DNA of 58,075 nucleotides, from positions 1-58,075 of the forward strand of contig CAIUZK010000201.1 in NCBI GenBank assembly GCA_903903635.1. Direction: 5' to 3'. This DNA is from an uncultured Bacteroidota bacterium (GTDB lineage: Bacteria; Bacteroidota; Bacteroidia; Chitinophagales; Chitinophagaceae). A program made the position numbers and the translations under genes. Below, piece by piece: positions 1 through 8,876 of this stretch (positions within the stretch are counted from its first letter, which is position 1; each line of letters opens with the position of its first letter). Under the pieces are notes generated by a model that was given only the letters and a program-made list of their open reading frames with translations, had not been told where the DNA came from and ran no database searches.

Positions 1-179
1 TAATTCATTATTCGCAGATAGAGCTGCGCTCGTGCCCTTGCGGGCATGCCTCATAAAACATGCCTTCGCTAAAGCTATGGCAGTTAATAAAAGAAATATA
101 ACTTCGCAATATGGTGGAACTTATTTCGTCAACGTTCCTAATTGAAAAAAGGTAGGCATATTTATAAAACTTCTATAAG
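1..179. other. Left-edge non-coding stretch with a repeat fragment
   Basis: No gene is visible before the transposase remnant. Bases 63-81 read CCTTCGCTAAAGCTATGGC. Its reverse complement resembles a repeat at 25308-25329 (GCCATAGCT then AGCGAAGG, with a slightly longer gap). I looked for a left terminal inverted repeat of the IS element and found only a short shared GGAACTT word near position 116, which is too weak to call an end. Confidence 0.4.
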
Positions 180-1236
180 ATGCGTACCATCAATCTCAGT
201 ACCAGTGAGACTGACATGCTAAATTACGAAAGGTATCATTATCCTGATCCTGTAATTCAGAAAAGGCTACATGCGGTGTATTTGAAAGCTACGCTTACCA
301 AGTCTAATAAAGAGATTGGTCATATTGTAGATGCATCTCGTAATTCAATTTCCAATTGGCTGGATATTTATGAATCAGATGGTTTTGAAGGGCTTTGCAA
401 ATTGGGGTATGGCACCAACACCAGCGAATTGCAGCAACACACTGTATCTATTCTCGACTTTTTTAAAACAGCCCCACCTATTAACTCCGCAGAGGCGGTC
501 TGCCGAATTGAAGAATTGACTGGTATTAAGCGAGGCGTAACGCAGGTAATAAAATTTATGAAAAGACAAGGTTTCCGTTACAGGAAAATGGGTCATATAC
601 CTGTAAAAGCTGATCAGGAAAAGCAAAAAAAATGGATGGCGGAAACGATGGAACCTGTTATAGAAGCAGCTTTAAAGGGTGAATGCCATTTATTTTATTC
701 AGATGCAGCGCATTTTATTCTTGGGGCCTTCATTTGTTCTATATGGAGCATTGTACGTATGTTTATACAATCTGGAGCCGGGCGCAACCGTATCAATGTA
801 TTGGGGGCAGTGCATGCAGTTTCCAAAGAAGTGACGACATTGATAAATACAACTTACATTAAGCCGATACTATTGTCAGTTTTTTGCATGAACTCAAAAG
901 TAAATATGCCGACTTGCCAATTTTTATAGTAATGGATAACGCCAGATACCAACATTGCATTTTGGTAAAGGAAACTGCCGAAGCATTGGGTATATAACAT
1001 TGTTGTTTTTACCTCCATACTCCCCAAACCTTAATGTTATAGAACGTCTGTGGAAGTTCACAAAAAAGAAAATCCTTTATGGAAAATATTACGACAGCCC
1101 AGCAAAATTCCATCAAGCGATAATCACCTTCTTTCAGGAAACTATAAATCAAACATATAAAGACGTTTTGAAAAGTCTGCTTACCCTAAAGTTCCAATTC
1201 TTTGATACCACAAATGCTCTAAACTATGCCGCTTGA
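180..1236 (+). pseudogene. IS630-family transposase, broken by two frameshifts
   Basis: The first open part (180-929) begins with an N-terminal helix-turn-helix typical of IS630/Tc1-like transposases (residues about 40-75, SNKEIGHIVDASRNSISNWL) and reaches the first catalytic Asp region (LFYSDAAHF). Around 851-863 the reading moves to another frame, where IVMDNARYQH, the second DDE strand, is encoded. Around 990-1000 it moves again, and the last part reads LPPYSPNLNVIERLWKF (the third catalytic residue region) and runs to 1236. Two separate shifts and no slippery run at either point argue for decay, not programmed frameshifting, although assembly errors cannot be ruled out. All three catalytic blocks can still be recognised, so the loss looks recent. 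No terminal inverted repeats were identified with confidence. Confidence 0.85.
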
Positions 1237-1262
1237 AGTATAAATTATCACAAATAAAATTA

Positions 1263-1778
1263 TTATTTACAGTCTTTCAAGTACTTTTGTGCATTTTTAT
1301 TACCTGCTAGTATCGCATTTTTAAAATCCGTACATGCTTTTTCCAGTTTTCCTAATGAATAATAGGCAAAACCTCTATTAAATAAAGCTTCACCGGTACA
1401 TTTGTTAACTAAAATGCTATTTGTGAAATATAAAATTGCTTCATCATATTTTTCAATTGCTAAGTAGCAAACTCCCAGATTAAAATCTGTTTTCTTATAA
1501 TTTGGCTCTATTGAATTTACTTTTTTAAAACATCTTATTGATTCAACACATAATTTATTTTTCTCATAACAAATCACTGAATAAATAAAGCCTATTTTAT
1601 AAAAAGCATCCGGTTTTGTAGAATCTACCAATATAGCTTGTTCATATTTATTAATCGCCTCTGAATATTTTTTTTCTTCGGTAAATCTATTTCCCTGATT
1701 AACAAGCTCAATATAAGTCTGTCCTCGAGAAATATATGAGAACACAAGCATAAATGTAAAGAGAAGTTTAAATTTCAT
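1263..1778 (-). CDS. Secreted TPR-repeat protein
   Basis: A 171-residue protein with a signal peptide of about 19 residues (hydrophobic LLFTFMLVFSYIS, cleavage likely before QTYIEL). It is followed by three to four tetratricopeptide repeats. Repeat signatures include YSEAINKYEQAILVDS, KPDAFYKIGFIY and GEALFNRGFAYYSLGKLEKA. TPR proteins are protein-interaction scaffolds; this one would work in the periplasm or be surface-linked. The start is an ATG at 1778 with no clear Shine-Dalgarno sequence, as is usual in Bacteroidota. It lies 26 bp from the end of the transposase remnant and 8 bp downstream of the next minus-strand gene. A partner or specific role cannot be deduced from sequence. Confidence 0.75.
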   Translation of the reverse strand: MKFKLLFTFMLVFSYISRGQTYIELVNQGNRFTEEKKYSEAINKYEQAILVDSTKPDAFYKIGFIYSVICYEKNKLCVESIRCFKKVNSIEPNYKKTDFNLGVCYLAIEKYDEAILYFTNSILVNKCTGEALFNRGFAYYSLGKLEKACTDFKNAILAGNKNAQKYLKDCK

Positions 1779-1786
1779 AATAGTTA

Positions 1787-2488
1787 TTAAATAATTTCCA
1801 TCGTAAAGTTACTTTTTTTTTCCTTCCTTTTTCCAATCAACAATCCTGCAAATAAACTAACCTGCCAAGGCATTGCTTTTTGGTCAACCATAATTGGTAA
1901 TGGTTTGGCATAATAAGCCCCATTAATACCCAAGGTAACTTTCTGAGTAAAGTATTTGCTTTTTCCAGGTATTATTGCCAATGCGATTTCAAAATAAGCC
2001 CCCGGCACTAATTCTGTTTCAGCCAAGCCCTTACTCCAAGGCGCAGCCCCAAGGATCGAGCTTGGGTTTAGAAACTTAATACTATCGGCCTGGTTATATT
2101 TTTGCTGCTCTAATTGTGCAGCATTAGGGTTGTTAATATCCTCGTAAATCAGTTTAAGGTAGTAGGGCTTAAGCAGCGCCAGGCTAAGCCCGCCAGAGTA
2201 TCGTAAGCTTACTGATAGATTACCATCCATTACAGCAGGTAATAGTAGCTTTTCTTTGCCAATACCTACCTGTAGGGTATACAAATTATTGATCTTCCCA
2301 AATACATAAGGCGAAGCATTACCTAATTGAGGAAAGGCCGTATTATGCCCTTGTTGTTTGGTTTGCTTTTCATGCTTAATTTCAGAAAAACTAATTTGCC
2401 AAAACCTGCTTGAGTTAAAAGTTTTTCTCTTTGCAAACTCAATACATCCGCTCCACCCATCACTGTTCAGTTTACCACCTATATACAA
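1787..2488 (-). CDS. Envelope-associated hypothetical protein, 5'-truncated
   Basis: A 233-residue reading frame resembling a Bacteroidota-restricted family of hypothetical outer-membrane-like proteins. It has strands rich in aromatic and glycine residues, for example SPYVFGKINNLYTLQVG, VSLRYSGGLSLALLKPYYLK and PGAYFEIAL. The frame opens immediately after an in-frame TGA, its only upstream start is TTG, and it has no signal peptide. Members of such families normally carry one, so I infer that the N-terminus has been lost. The upstream neighbour's stop codon lies only 53 bp away, leaving no room for the missing part. It may be non-functional. The function is unknown. Confidence 0.5.
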   Translation of the reverse strand: MYIGGKLNSDGWSGCIEFAKRKTFNSSRFWQISFSEIKHEKQTKQQGHNTAFPQLGNASPYVFGKINNLYTLQVGIGKEKLLLPAVMDGNLSVSLRYSGGLSLALLKPYYLKLIYEDINNPNAAQLEQQKYNQADSIKFLNPSSILGAAPWSKGLAETELVPGAYFEIALAIIPGKSKYFTQKVTLGINGAYYAKPLPIMVDQKAMPWQVSLFAGLLIGKRKEKKSNFTMEII

Positions 2489-2541
2489 AATGCATCAGGA
2501 ATTACTACTTGTAAAAGAGATAATGCTATAGTACCGGCAGC

Positions 2542-3882
2542 TTACTTTTTCTTCTGCCCCCTGGTCTTGGGCTTGCCATACTTGGCCATCATTTTATCGG
2601 TATGTCTTATCTTAATGTTTACCTTCTTGTTTTTAGCTTTTTTCTCATGAAATGCAGGTCCTGTTTCATCTCTGCGGGGCAGTCTTATCAGCACATCCTT
2701 CATCTTCACCTTGGGTAGCTCATCGTCTGTAAGCACACTCGATATCAGCAGCCCATCAGGCAATGGGGCCAATGGCACTTTGTAATTCATCAATGCCTCA
2801 ATACGATCCATGTTTTCTGTCTCCCGTGGAGTCACATAAGTAATGGAGATACCTTTTTTGTCGGCACGCCCTGTACGGCCAATACGGTGTATATAAGCTT
2901 CCGGCACCTCAGGTGTATCAAAATTGATAACATGCGACACCTCCGAAATATCCAGTCCCCTGGCTATAATATCCGTTGCAATGATAAACCGGTAATTACC
3001 CGCCTGAAACTGGTTTACCGTATTAAACCTGTGGTTCTGCGATTTGTTGGAGTGAATAACCCCTACCTGCTCCGGAAATTTTGGCTGCAGCTCATCATAA
3101 AGCTGATCGGCCAGCGATTTGGTGGCCACAAATACCAGCACTTTGCTCATCTCGGCATTGGTATTCAGCATCTGCTCCAGCAGATTTACCTTGGTATAAA
3201 AGTTAGGAACCTCATATTTTATCTGCTCAATATTTTCGAGTGGCGTACCCGTAGGCGCAGCCTCTACCATTTCGGGGCTGGTAAAATAGGTTTCCATCAG
3301 CGACTCCACCTCATCAATGATGGTTGCCGAGAACATCAGATTTTGCCTCTTGGGGGGCAGTATATCCAGTATCCTGCTCAACTGCGTCCTGAAACCCAGA
3401 TTCAGCATTTCATCCACCTCATCTATTACCAGCCTTTTAATGCTCTTCATTCTTAATGAACCATCAAGCGCCAGGTCAAGCAACCTGCCCGGTGTAGCCA
3501 CTACCACATCGCACCCGTTTTCTACGGCCAGCGCCTGCGGCTTCATATTCACCCCGCCATATACCCCCACCACTTCCAGTGTCATATATGCCGATAGCTT
3601 TTTCACTTCCTCTACCACCTGTATTACCAGTTCCCTTGTAGGAACCAGTATCAATATCTGGGGCATCCTGTCCTTCGAATATTTCCAGAGCCTGAGGCAT
3701 GGCAACAAATAGGCATAGGTCTTACCTGTACCCGTCTGGGCTATACCGCATACATCCCTTCCCGACATGATTACCGAAAATATCTTTCGCTGAATAGTAG
3801 TCGGATATTTAAGCCCCAGGTCGTCAAGTGCATTTAACAGTGGCTTGCTAAGGTTCAGTTCATCAAAAGTCATCATTGCCAT
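2542..3882 (-). CDS. DEAD-box ATP-dependent RNA helicase
   Basis: An ATP-dependent RNA-unwinding enzyme likely involved in ribosome assembly or RNA turnover. Numbered from the upstream TTG at 3891, the motifs are: Q-motif region YPTTIQRKIF (30-38), Walker A AQTGTGKT (51-58), PTREL (84-88), TPGR (133-136), motif II DEVD (157-160, with V in place of the usual A), SAT (188-190), RGLD (311-314) and HRIGRTGR (335-342). All are intact, so activity is expected. A lysine/arginine-rich tail (about 415-449) probably binds RNA. I start at the ATG at 3882; ATGs at 3876 and 3873 also fit, and MTFDELNL from 3873 matches the usual family N-terminus. It is transcribed away from the gene at 4026. Confidence 0.93.
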   Translation of the reverse strand: MAMMTFDELNLSKPLLNALDDLGLKYPTTIQRKIFSVIMSGRDVCGIAQTGTGKTYAYLLPCLRLWKYSKDRMPQILILVPTRELVIQVVEEVKKLSAYMTLEVVGVYGGVNMKPQALAVENGCDVVVATPGRLLDLALDGSLRMKSIKRLVIDEVDEMLNLGFRTQLSRILDILPPKRQNLMFSATIIDEVESLMETYFTSPEMVEAAPTGTPLENIEQIKYEVPNFYTKVNLLEQMLNTNAEMSKVLVFVATKSLADQLYDELQPKFPEQVGVIHSNKSQNHRFNTVNQFQAGNYRFIIATDIIARGLDISEVSHVINFDTPEVPEAYIHRIGRTGRADKKGISITYVTPRETENMDRIEALMNYKVPLAPLPDGLLISSVLTDDELPKVKMKDVLIRLPRRDETGPAFHEKKAKNKKVNIKIRHTDKMMAKYGKPKTRGQKKK

Positions 3883-3979
3883 AAGCCGCAAAGGTACGCT
3901 AAAGTTTGTGGAGCTATTTTACTGCCCGAAAACAGCCTTTTGTCATCTCCGGATAAACCCACAAATGCCGCACGATTTT

Positions 3980-4009
3980 TTGCAATCTATCCCTCGCTCC
4001 TTAACTTTA
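3980..4009 (+). promoter_or_regulatory. Bacteroidota-type promoter (TTG-N19-TAACTTTA)
   Basis: TTG at 3980-3982, a 19-base spacer, then TAACTTTA at 4002-4009. This differs from the Bacteroidota sigma-ABfr -7 consensus TAnnTTTG only at the last base. It lies 17 bp before the ATG at 4026, which would give a very short leader. Confidence 0.55.
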
Positions 4010-4025
4010 TCATACAATTGAGCCG

Positions 4026-5594
4026 ATGCCAAAGCTTACAAAAATTCTTAACCTCCTCCTGTTGATTACTTTTTGTTCCCTATTGGCTATCGGACAAACG
4101 GTAATCCCCCTTAAAAAACAAGGTAAAACCTATACTGTTCCCTGCAAAATAAATGGGCATCTGGTTTACGCAAATTTGAATGCTGTCCATAGCTTCTTTG
4201 AGATATCTGAAGAATATGCATTAAAATTGATCACTGATGGAATAATCCAGAATAATGACCTTGCTGATGCAGATTCGGCGAGTACTGATTTAGTAATTGA
4301 TACTTTGGCAAACAGGCAAAGAGTGAAAACACAATATGCTCTTGTTTCTATAACGAAAATGGAGTTTGGTGGAATTAAGTTGACTGGCATACATGCTCTT
4401 GTTAATCATGATTTGAATGCTCCGCCCTTGAATATTGGAAACGAGCTATTAAAGATCATGGGTAAATTCGAAATAGACACTATCGGCAAAAAGCTCACAA
4501 TTTATAATGATACCAACAACTACAATTACTATACCTACGTGAATAAATTATTCGGTTTAGATTCAAACTATAATTTTGACACCTCCTATTCCGACCAGTG
4601 GGACGGTGATACCAGCTATGTAGACAGTACCATTTATAAACAGTATGAACTTCTGGTGGCTGCACTTACCGCATACAATGAAGGTGCAGGTAATTACAAT
4701 AACCAGAATTACTACAGGGCTATTGATAAGATGAAAAAGACCCTGGAAATTTACAATATGGATAATGGCCACATATTTGATGGTTATCCCGATAAGACTC
4801 CATTAGATACTGCCGCCGCAGAAGCCACCATGACTTTGGCAATTTCCTACTACCAATTGGGCAAATACGATGATGCTTTGCCATATCTGCAGGCAGCAAA
4901 GAAAAACCCTCTTACCAGCAATATAACTATATACCAATACCTTATTGAAGTGAGCCGTAAATCAGGAAATGCTGCTGCCACAATGGGTTTGATCCATGAA
5001 GCCAGAAAAGTTTTTCCCGACAATCAAATCATCCGGAACTACGAACTCAACACCATCATAGCCGATGGCAGTCCAACTGAAATAGCAAAAAAAATGGAGG
5101 AGGCATTGGAGAAAACACCGGAAGATACCCTCCTTTTATACAACCTGGCCACTACCTATCTGCAAATGGCCTTACCCACTTTCGGTGATCCTCCATCAAA
5201 CTTTGAAGAATTGATTGCAAAATCAGAAGCCACATTTCAGAGATTACTGAAGATCAGGCCGGACAATGCGACATATAATTACAATTTCGGATCACTATAT
5301 TACAATCAGGCTGTTCAGATCAATTCGAAAATGGCAAATATCTCCGGTTCATCATATGAGGACAATAGAAAGCGGGAAGAACTCAAATCCAAACGTGATA
5401 TTTTATTCGGGAAAACTATACCGTTGATGGAACAGGTATACTATGGATTAATTCGTTATGAAAAGACCCTCAGTAAAGAAGACCATAATACATATGAACA
5501 TGCCATAAAAGCATTATCAATAATGTACCCGCTACTGGGCGAGCCTTCAAAAGGACTCATGATGAAGCAAAAGTATAATAAGATCAGCAGGTAA
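4026..5594 (+). CDS. TPR protein with a degenerate retropepsin-like domain
   Basis: A 522-residue secreted protein. Residues 1-23 form a signal peptide (LLLLITFCSLLAIGQ). Residues about 25-160 follow the layout of Bacteroidota retropepsin-like (clan AA) aspartyl proteases: VIPLKKQGKTYTVPCKING, then MEFGGIKLTGIHALVNHDL, NAPPLNIGNELLKIMGKFEI and DTIGKKLTI. In active members a D-T/S-G triad follows the first strand. Here that place reads NAVHS (52-56), so the catalytic Asp is absent and protease activity is unlikely. From about residue 215 to 500 there are several TPR-like helical pairs (AMTLAISYYQLGKYDDALPY, LLLYNLATTYLQMA). The likely role is a periplasmic or outer-membrane binding scaffold that reuses a protease fold. 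It stands alone on the plus strand with its own promoter. Confidence 0.75.
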   Translation: MPKLTKILNLLLLITFCSLLAIGQTVIPLKKQGKTYTVPCKINGHLVYANLNAVHSFFEISEEYALKLITDGIIQNNDLADADSASTDLVIDTLANRQRVKTQYALVSITKMEFGGIKLTGIHALVNHDLNAPPLNIGNELLKIMGKFEIDTIGKKLTIYNDTNNYNYYTYVNKLFGLDSNYNFDTSYSDQWDGDTSYVDSTIYKQYELLVAALTAYNEGAGNYNNQNYYRAIDKMKKTLEIYNMDNGHIFDGYPDKTPLDTAAAEATMTLAISYYQLGKYDDALPYLQAAKKNPLTSNITIYQYLIEVSRKSGNAAATMGLIHEARKVFPDNQIIRNYELNTIIADGSPTEIAKKMEEALEKTPEDTLLLYNLATTYLQMALPTFGDPPSNFEELIAKSEATFQRLLKIRPDNATYNYNFGSLYYNQAVQINSKMANISGSSYEDNRKREELKSKRDILFGKTIPLMEQVYYGLIRYEKTLSKEDHNTYEHAIKALSIMYPLLGEPSKGLMMKQKYNKISR

Positions 5595-5758
5595 TTTTTC
5601 GGTAAGTGCCAATCCTTGGGTATTCCGGAAATCCGAAAAAGATCTGGATTCTCTACCCTTCCGGAACAACCTGCTTAAAATGATTTTCATTCTACCTCAT
5701 TAATTTTATAGTTTAGCTAAAATATTTCTATAAAAGAGATTTCGCCTATGGGCAGATT

Positions 5759-6835
5759 ATGAACAGACTAGCACCTCTTGATTATTTACGTGGATTGTCG
5801 GCAATAGGAATTATGTTTTTCCACTACACATTATGGAGCGGCATAACTCCCACTTCTGCCGATTTTTCCGGCCGCATAGGCGTTTACGGGGTTGTGCTGT
5901 TTTATGTATTGAGCGGCATAACACTGGGGCATGTTTATTACGATTCAATAGGCAACCCCTCCAAAAACGGCCTTATCGATTTTGGCATTAAACGTATTGC
6001 CCGTATTTTCCCCTTACTCTGGTTATTGACCATTGCTACGCTCCTCATTAAAAAAGAAGATTTCCCGCTGCAAACCATTTTACTCAACTTATCCGGGCTT
6101 TTTAGTATTTACCATTGGGGCAATACAGTTTGCTATGGTGCATGGTCTATTGGCAATGAACTGGCTTTTTATCTCTTTTTTCCTGTTTTCGTTCTGCTCA
6201 TCAAAAGGTCTAAAGCACTGTTCATCGCATTTTCCTTGCTGCTGTTTTCTATTTATCTCTGGTACACCTTTGTATTCATGGATAGCACCCAGCCGCTTTC
6301 GGCTCACTATTGGCTGCCTTACATCAACCCGCTCAATCAGGTATTCTATTTTCTATCAGGTTTTATAATAACATGGCTATACAGGTACAAGTCTGTACCT
6401 GTATATATATCATACTTAATTATAGCAATAAGCATCCTTGCGTTCATATACTACCCCGTAAATGGCGACACTATGCTTTTAATATCCGGTATCAACCGGG
6501 TTGTATTCACACTTATCTGTATACTCATTTGTTTTGCATGCTACAAAATAAACAGCAGGCTACCTTTGCCGCTCCACTGGCTTTTCGGAACTCTGGGCGA
6601 GATCAGTTATTGCCTCTACCTCATACATCCTTTAACTGCATATTTTTTCCCCCGCATAGTAAAGTATTACTTCCCATCTGTGAAAATTCACGGAATGCTT
6701 CCCGCCTATATTTTCACTATCATTATCTCATGGATCATTTTCCATACCTACGAAAAACCTTTTATGCGTCTGGGGAAATACCTGTCAAAAAGGCTAACTT
6801 CTCACTCTGAGATTAACAGCATTACCCCTCAATAG
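5759..6835 (+). CDS. Acyltransferase family 3 membrane protein (OafA/YrhL-like)
   Basis: A 358-residue polytopic inner-membrane protein of the acyltransferase-3 family, which O-acylates (often acetylates) sugars of surface polysaccharides or other exported substrates. The family start is clear: MNRLAPLDYLRGLSAIGIMFFHY includes the LDxLRG motif and the conserved His of the FFHY element (about residues 7-23). About ten hydrophobic segments follow, and the C-terminal HPLTAYFFPR / YEKPFMRLG signature is intact. The length is typical. The start is the ATG at 5759. It is separated from its neighbours by 164 and 146 bp. The substrate cannot be read from sequence; the sugar operon at 13-18 kb is one possible client. 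Confidence 0.88.
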   Translation: MNRLAPLDYLRGLSAIGIMFFHYTLWSGITPTSADFSGRIGVYGVVLFYVLSGITLGHVYYDSIGNPSKNGLIDFGIKRIARIFPLLWLLTIATLLIKKEDFPLQTILLNLSGLFSIYHWGNTVCYGAWSIGNELAFYLFFPVFVLLIKRSKALFIAFSLLLFSIYLWYTFVFMDSTQPLSAHYWLPYINPLNQVFYFLSGFIITWLYRYKSVPVYISYLIIAISILAFIYYPVNGDTMLLISGINRVVFTLICILICFACYKINSRLPLPLHWLFGTLGEISYCLYLIHPLTAYFFPRIVKYYFPSVKIHGMLPAYIFTIIISWIIFHTYEKPFMRLGKYLSKRLTSHSEINSITPQ

Positions 6836-6981
6836 AAACCTGATTTGTTAAAAATCAGCGAATTTCAGCCTATTTCATCCATGTTGAATGAATATTGGTA
6901 TACCTTTTCATAGTACGGCATTATTATTGCATTAGCCTACTCATTATTACATTTGATCCTAAATTCAGGCCAAACTATATT

Positions 6982-7626
6982 ATGCAGCTTACCTTGCAGG
7001 GAATAATACCGGTACCATTACGCGAGAAAGTAAACAATTACCAGAGCGGTATCTGGAAATCAAATCTCACGCTGAATAAAGGTGAATTTGTTTTCATTCA
7101 GGCGCCGTCTGGCACAGGCAAAACAACCCTGATACACATTCTGTATGGTCTGCGTAAAGACTACCAGGGAGATATAAAATGGAATGAAAGCAGTCTCGTA
7201 ACTGCCGGTAATGAGGTTCTTGCCAATCTCCGCACAACCAACATAAGTGTCATTTTTCAGGATATGCGGCTGTTTCCTGAACTTACAGCCTGGGAAAACA
7301 TCGATATCAAGCGCCGGCTCACCAATACCATTTCCGAAAATCAGGCGCTGGAATGGCTGGACCGGCTGGGCCTTAAAGACAAAAAAAATGCCACTGCCAA
7401 TACCATGTCCTACGGCGAGCAACAACGCGTTGCTATTATAAGATCCTTACTACAGCCTTTCGACTGGTTGCTCATGGATGAACCTTTCAGTCACCTGGAT
7501 CATGTTAATATAGCTAAAGCGATTGCTTTGATCAGCGAGGTTGTGAAGCAAAACGGCGCCGGTTTAATTCTGGCCGACCTGGATGAGAATAATTATTTTC
7601 CCTACACCAAAACTTTAATGCTGTGA
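6982..7626 (+). CDS. ABC transporter ATP-binding protein (LolD/MacB-like)
   Basis: A nucleotide-binding subunit of an ABC transporter. The motifs are Walker A APSGTGKTT, Q-loop VIFQDMRLFPELTAWEN, signature MSYGEQQRVAI and Walker B WLLMDEPFSHLD. The signature differs from the usual LSGGQ in having Tyr at the third position, while the following EQQRV is retained. The start is the ATG at 6982; the frame stays open upstream to a TTG at 6895, but that extension matches nothing in the family. The 3' end overlaps the next gene (the GTG at 7623 shares bases with this TGA), implying translational coupling with the permease. It is probably a lipoprotein- or envelope-related exporter of the FtsX/MacB class. 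Confidence 0.88.
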   Translation: MQLTLQGIIPVPLREKVNNYQSGIWKSNLTLNKGEFVFIQAPSGTGKTTLIHILYGLRKDYQGDIKWNESSLVTAGNEVLANLRTTNISVIFQDMRLFPELTAWENIDIKRRLTNTISENQALEWLDRLGLKDKKNATANTMSYGEQQRVAIIRSLLQPFDWLLMDEPFSHLDHVNIAKAIALISEVVKQNGAGLILADLDENNYFPYTKTLML

Positions 7627-8828
7627 GCGACCAGACACAAAAAAGTATGCTGAAGAAACTATTGCTGGGTACTCAGCATAGCTCCCGCTTATGGGCTGCC
7701 TTAGCGGCTTTGTGCATTGGCACTACCCTGTTGCTCCTCTCGGTTATGATCTGGTGGAACTTCAGCGAACTGCTATATGGAAGTAATCAAAAGGACTCCC
7801 TGGGCAGCACCTACATGATCGTGGGCAAAAGAGTTACCGAGCAAAATATGGGCACTCCGTCTGCTACCCTGTTTTCTCAAAAAGAAATTGATTCTCTGAA
7901 GACCGCGCCCGAGGTCATGGACGTAGGTCTGATCACTTCCAACCGCTTCCCTATTTATGCTACATTGGGTGGCAGGCTGGCATTCGCCACCGATATGGTG
8001 CTGGAAAGTGTTCCCGATAATTTTCTCGACAAGATGCCTCCCGAATGGAAATGGACTCCCGGAACCCGCGATCTGCCTATCATTGTTTCTTCCCAGTTTC
8101 TGGATATTTACAACTATGTATTTGCCCCTAGCCAGAATCTCCCCCAGCTTTCCGAAACATCAGTAAAAAACATTGCCCTTACCTTTAAGGTAGGTAAGGA
8201 CGATAAAACAGAGATCTTTATTGCCCATGTTGTGGGCTTTTCTGATAGAATCGGATCGGTGCTGGCACCCCAATCGTTTATAGATTACGGCAACCAGAAA
8301 TTTGGTAAGCCCGGAGAAACCACTACCACATCACAGGTCCTGCTCAAAACCAAGGACCCATCTGATACACGTTTTGGAAAATACCTGAAAAGCCATGATT
8401 ATACTACCAATTCTCAAAACCTGCGCTGGAGCAAGATCCGTGCAATAGTTGAAGTGGTAACCAGCGCCACCGGTATACTTGCCCTTTTGCTCATGGGTAT
8501 TGGTACATTGGTTTTCATATTATTTATTGAGCTTACAATAGCCCGAGCCCAGCATGCATTAACTCTTCTGCTGCAGATAGGTTACAGCCCTCGCTACATA
8601 AGCAAATTTATGGCTGGCAAATTCCTGCCTATGGTATTAGGTACAGTTGTCGCCTCAATGATCCTTACTATTATTGCCCAGGTAGTTACTTCATCTTTAG
8701 TGCAATCTCAGGGCCTTGTTTTGCCCGCCATCCCGGGTTGGCCGGTATGGGCAGCATTGGTGGTAAGCAGCTCTATATTGGTTGTGCTTGTAAGTAAATC
8801 AATAAGCGGGGCTATCAGCAAAAGATAA
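7623..8828 (+). CDS. FtsX/MacB-type ABC transporter permease
   Basis: A 401-residue membrane subunit for the ATPase just upstream. One transmembrane helix lies near the N-terminus (about 22-46). It is followed by a large extracytoplasmic domain of about 230 residues. Three helices at the C-terminus complete it (about 275-300, 330-358 and 372-392). This 1+3 layout is that of the FtsX/LolCE/MacB permeases. The GTG start at 7623 overlaps the stop codon of the ATPase gene in the arrangement GTGA. This looks like a complete two-gene mechanotransmission-type ABC system. The extracytoplasmic domain has no motif I recognise, so the substrate is unknown. Confidence 0.78.
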   Translation: MSDQTQKSMLKKLLLGTQHSSRLWAALAALCIGTTLLLLSVMIWWNFSELLYGSNQKDSLGSTYMIVGKRVTEQNMGTPSATLFSQKEIDSLKTAPEVMDVGLITSNRFPIYATLGGRLAFATDMVLESVPDNFLDKMPPEWKWTPGTRDLPIIVSSQFLDIYNYVFAPSQNLPQLSETSVKNIALTFKVGKDDKTEIFIAHVVGFSDRIGSVLAPQSFIDYGNQKFGKPGETTTTSQVLLKTKDPSDTRFGKYLKSHDYTTNSQNLRWSKIRAIVEVVTSATGILALLLMGIGTLVFILFIELTIARAQHALTLLLQIGYSPRYISKFMAGKFLPMVLGTVVASMILTIIAQVVTSSLVQSQGLVLPAIPGWPVWAALVVSSSILVVLVSKSISGAISKR

Positions 8829-8876
8829 GTACCTGTCAGTTAGTCCGTGGATTCTGCTAATGGTATCTATGGTGGA

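Noticed and set aside
851-1000. Programmed frameshifting in the IS630 remnant
   Set aside because: No A6/A7 slippery run or downstream structure at either shift, and two shifts would be needed.
6895-6981. 29-residue N-terminal extension of the ABC ATPase
   Set aside because: It needs a TTG start and encodes a hydrophobic stretch absent from the family; the ATG at 6982 gives the normal N-terminus.
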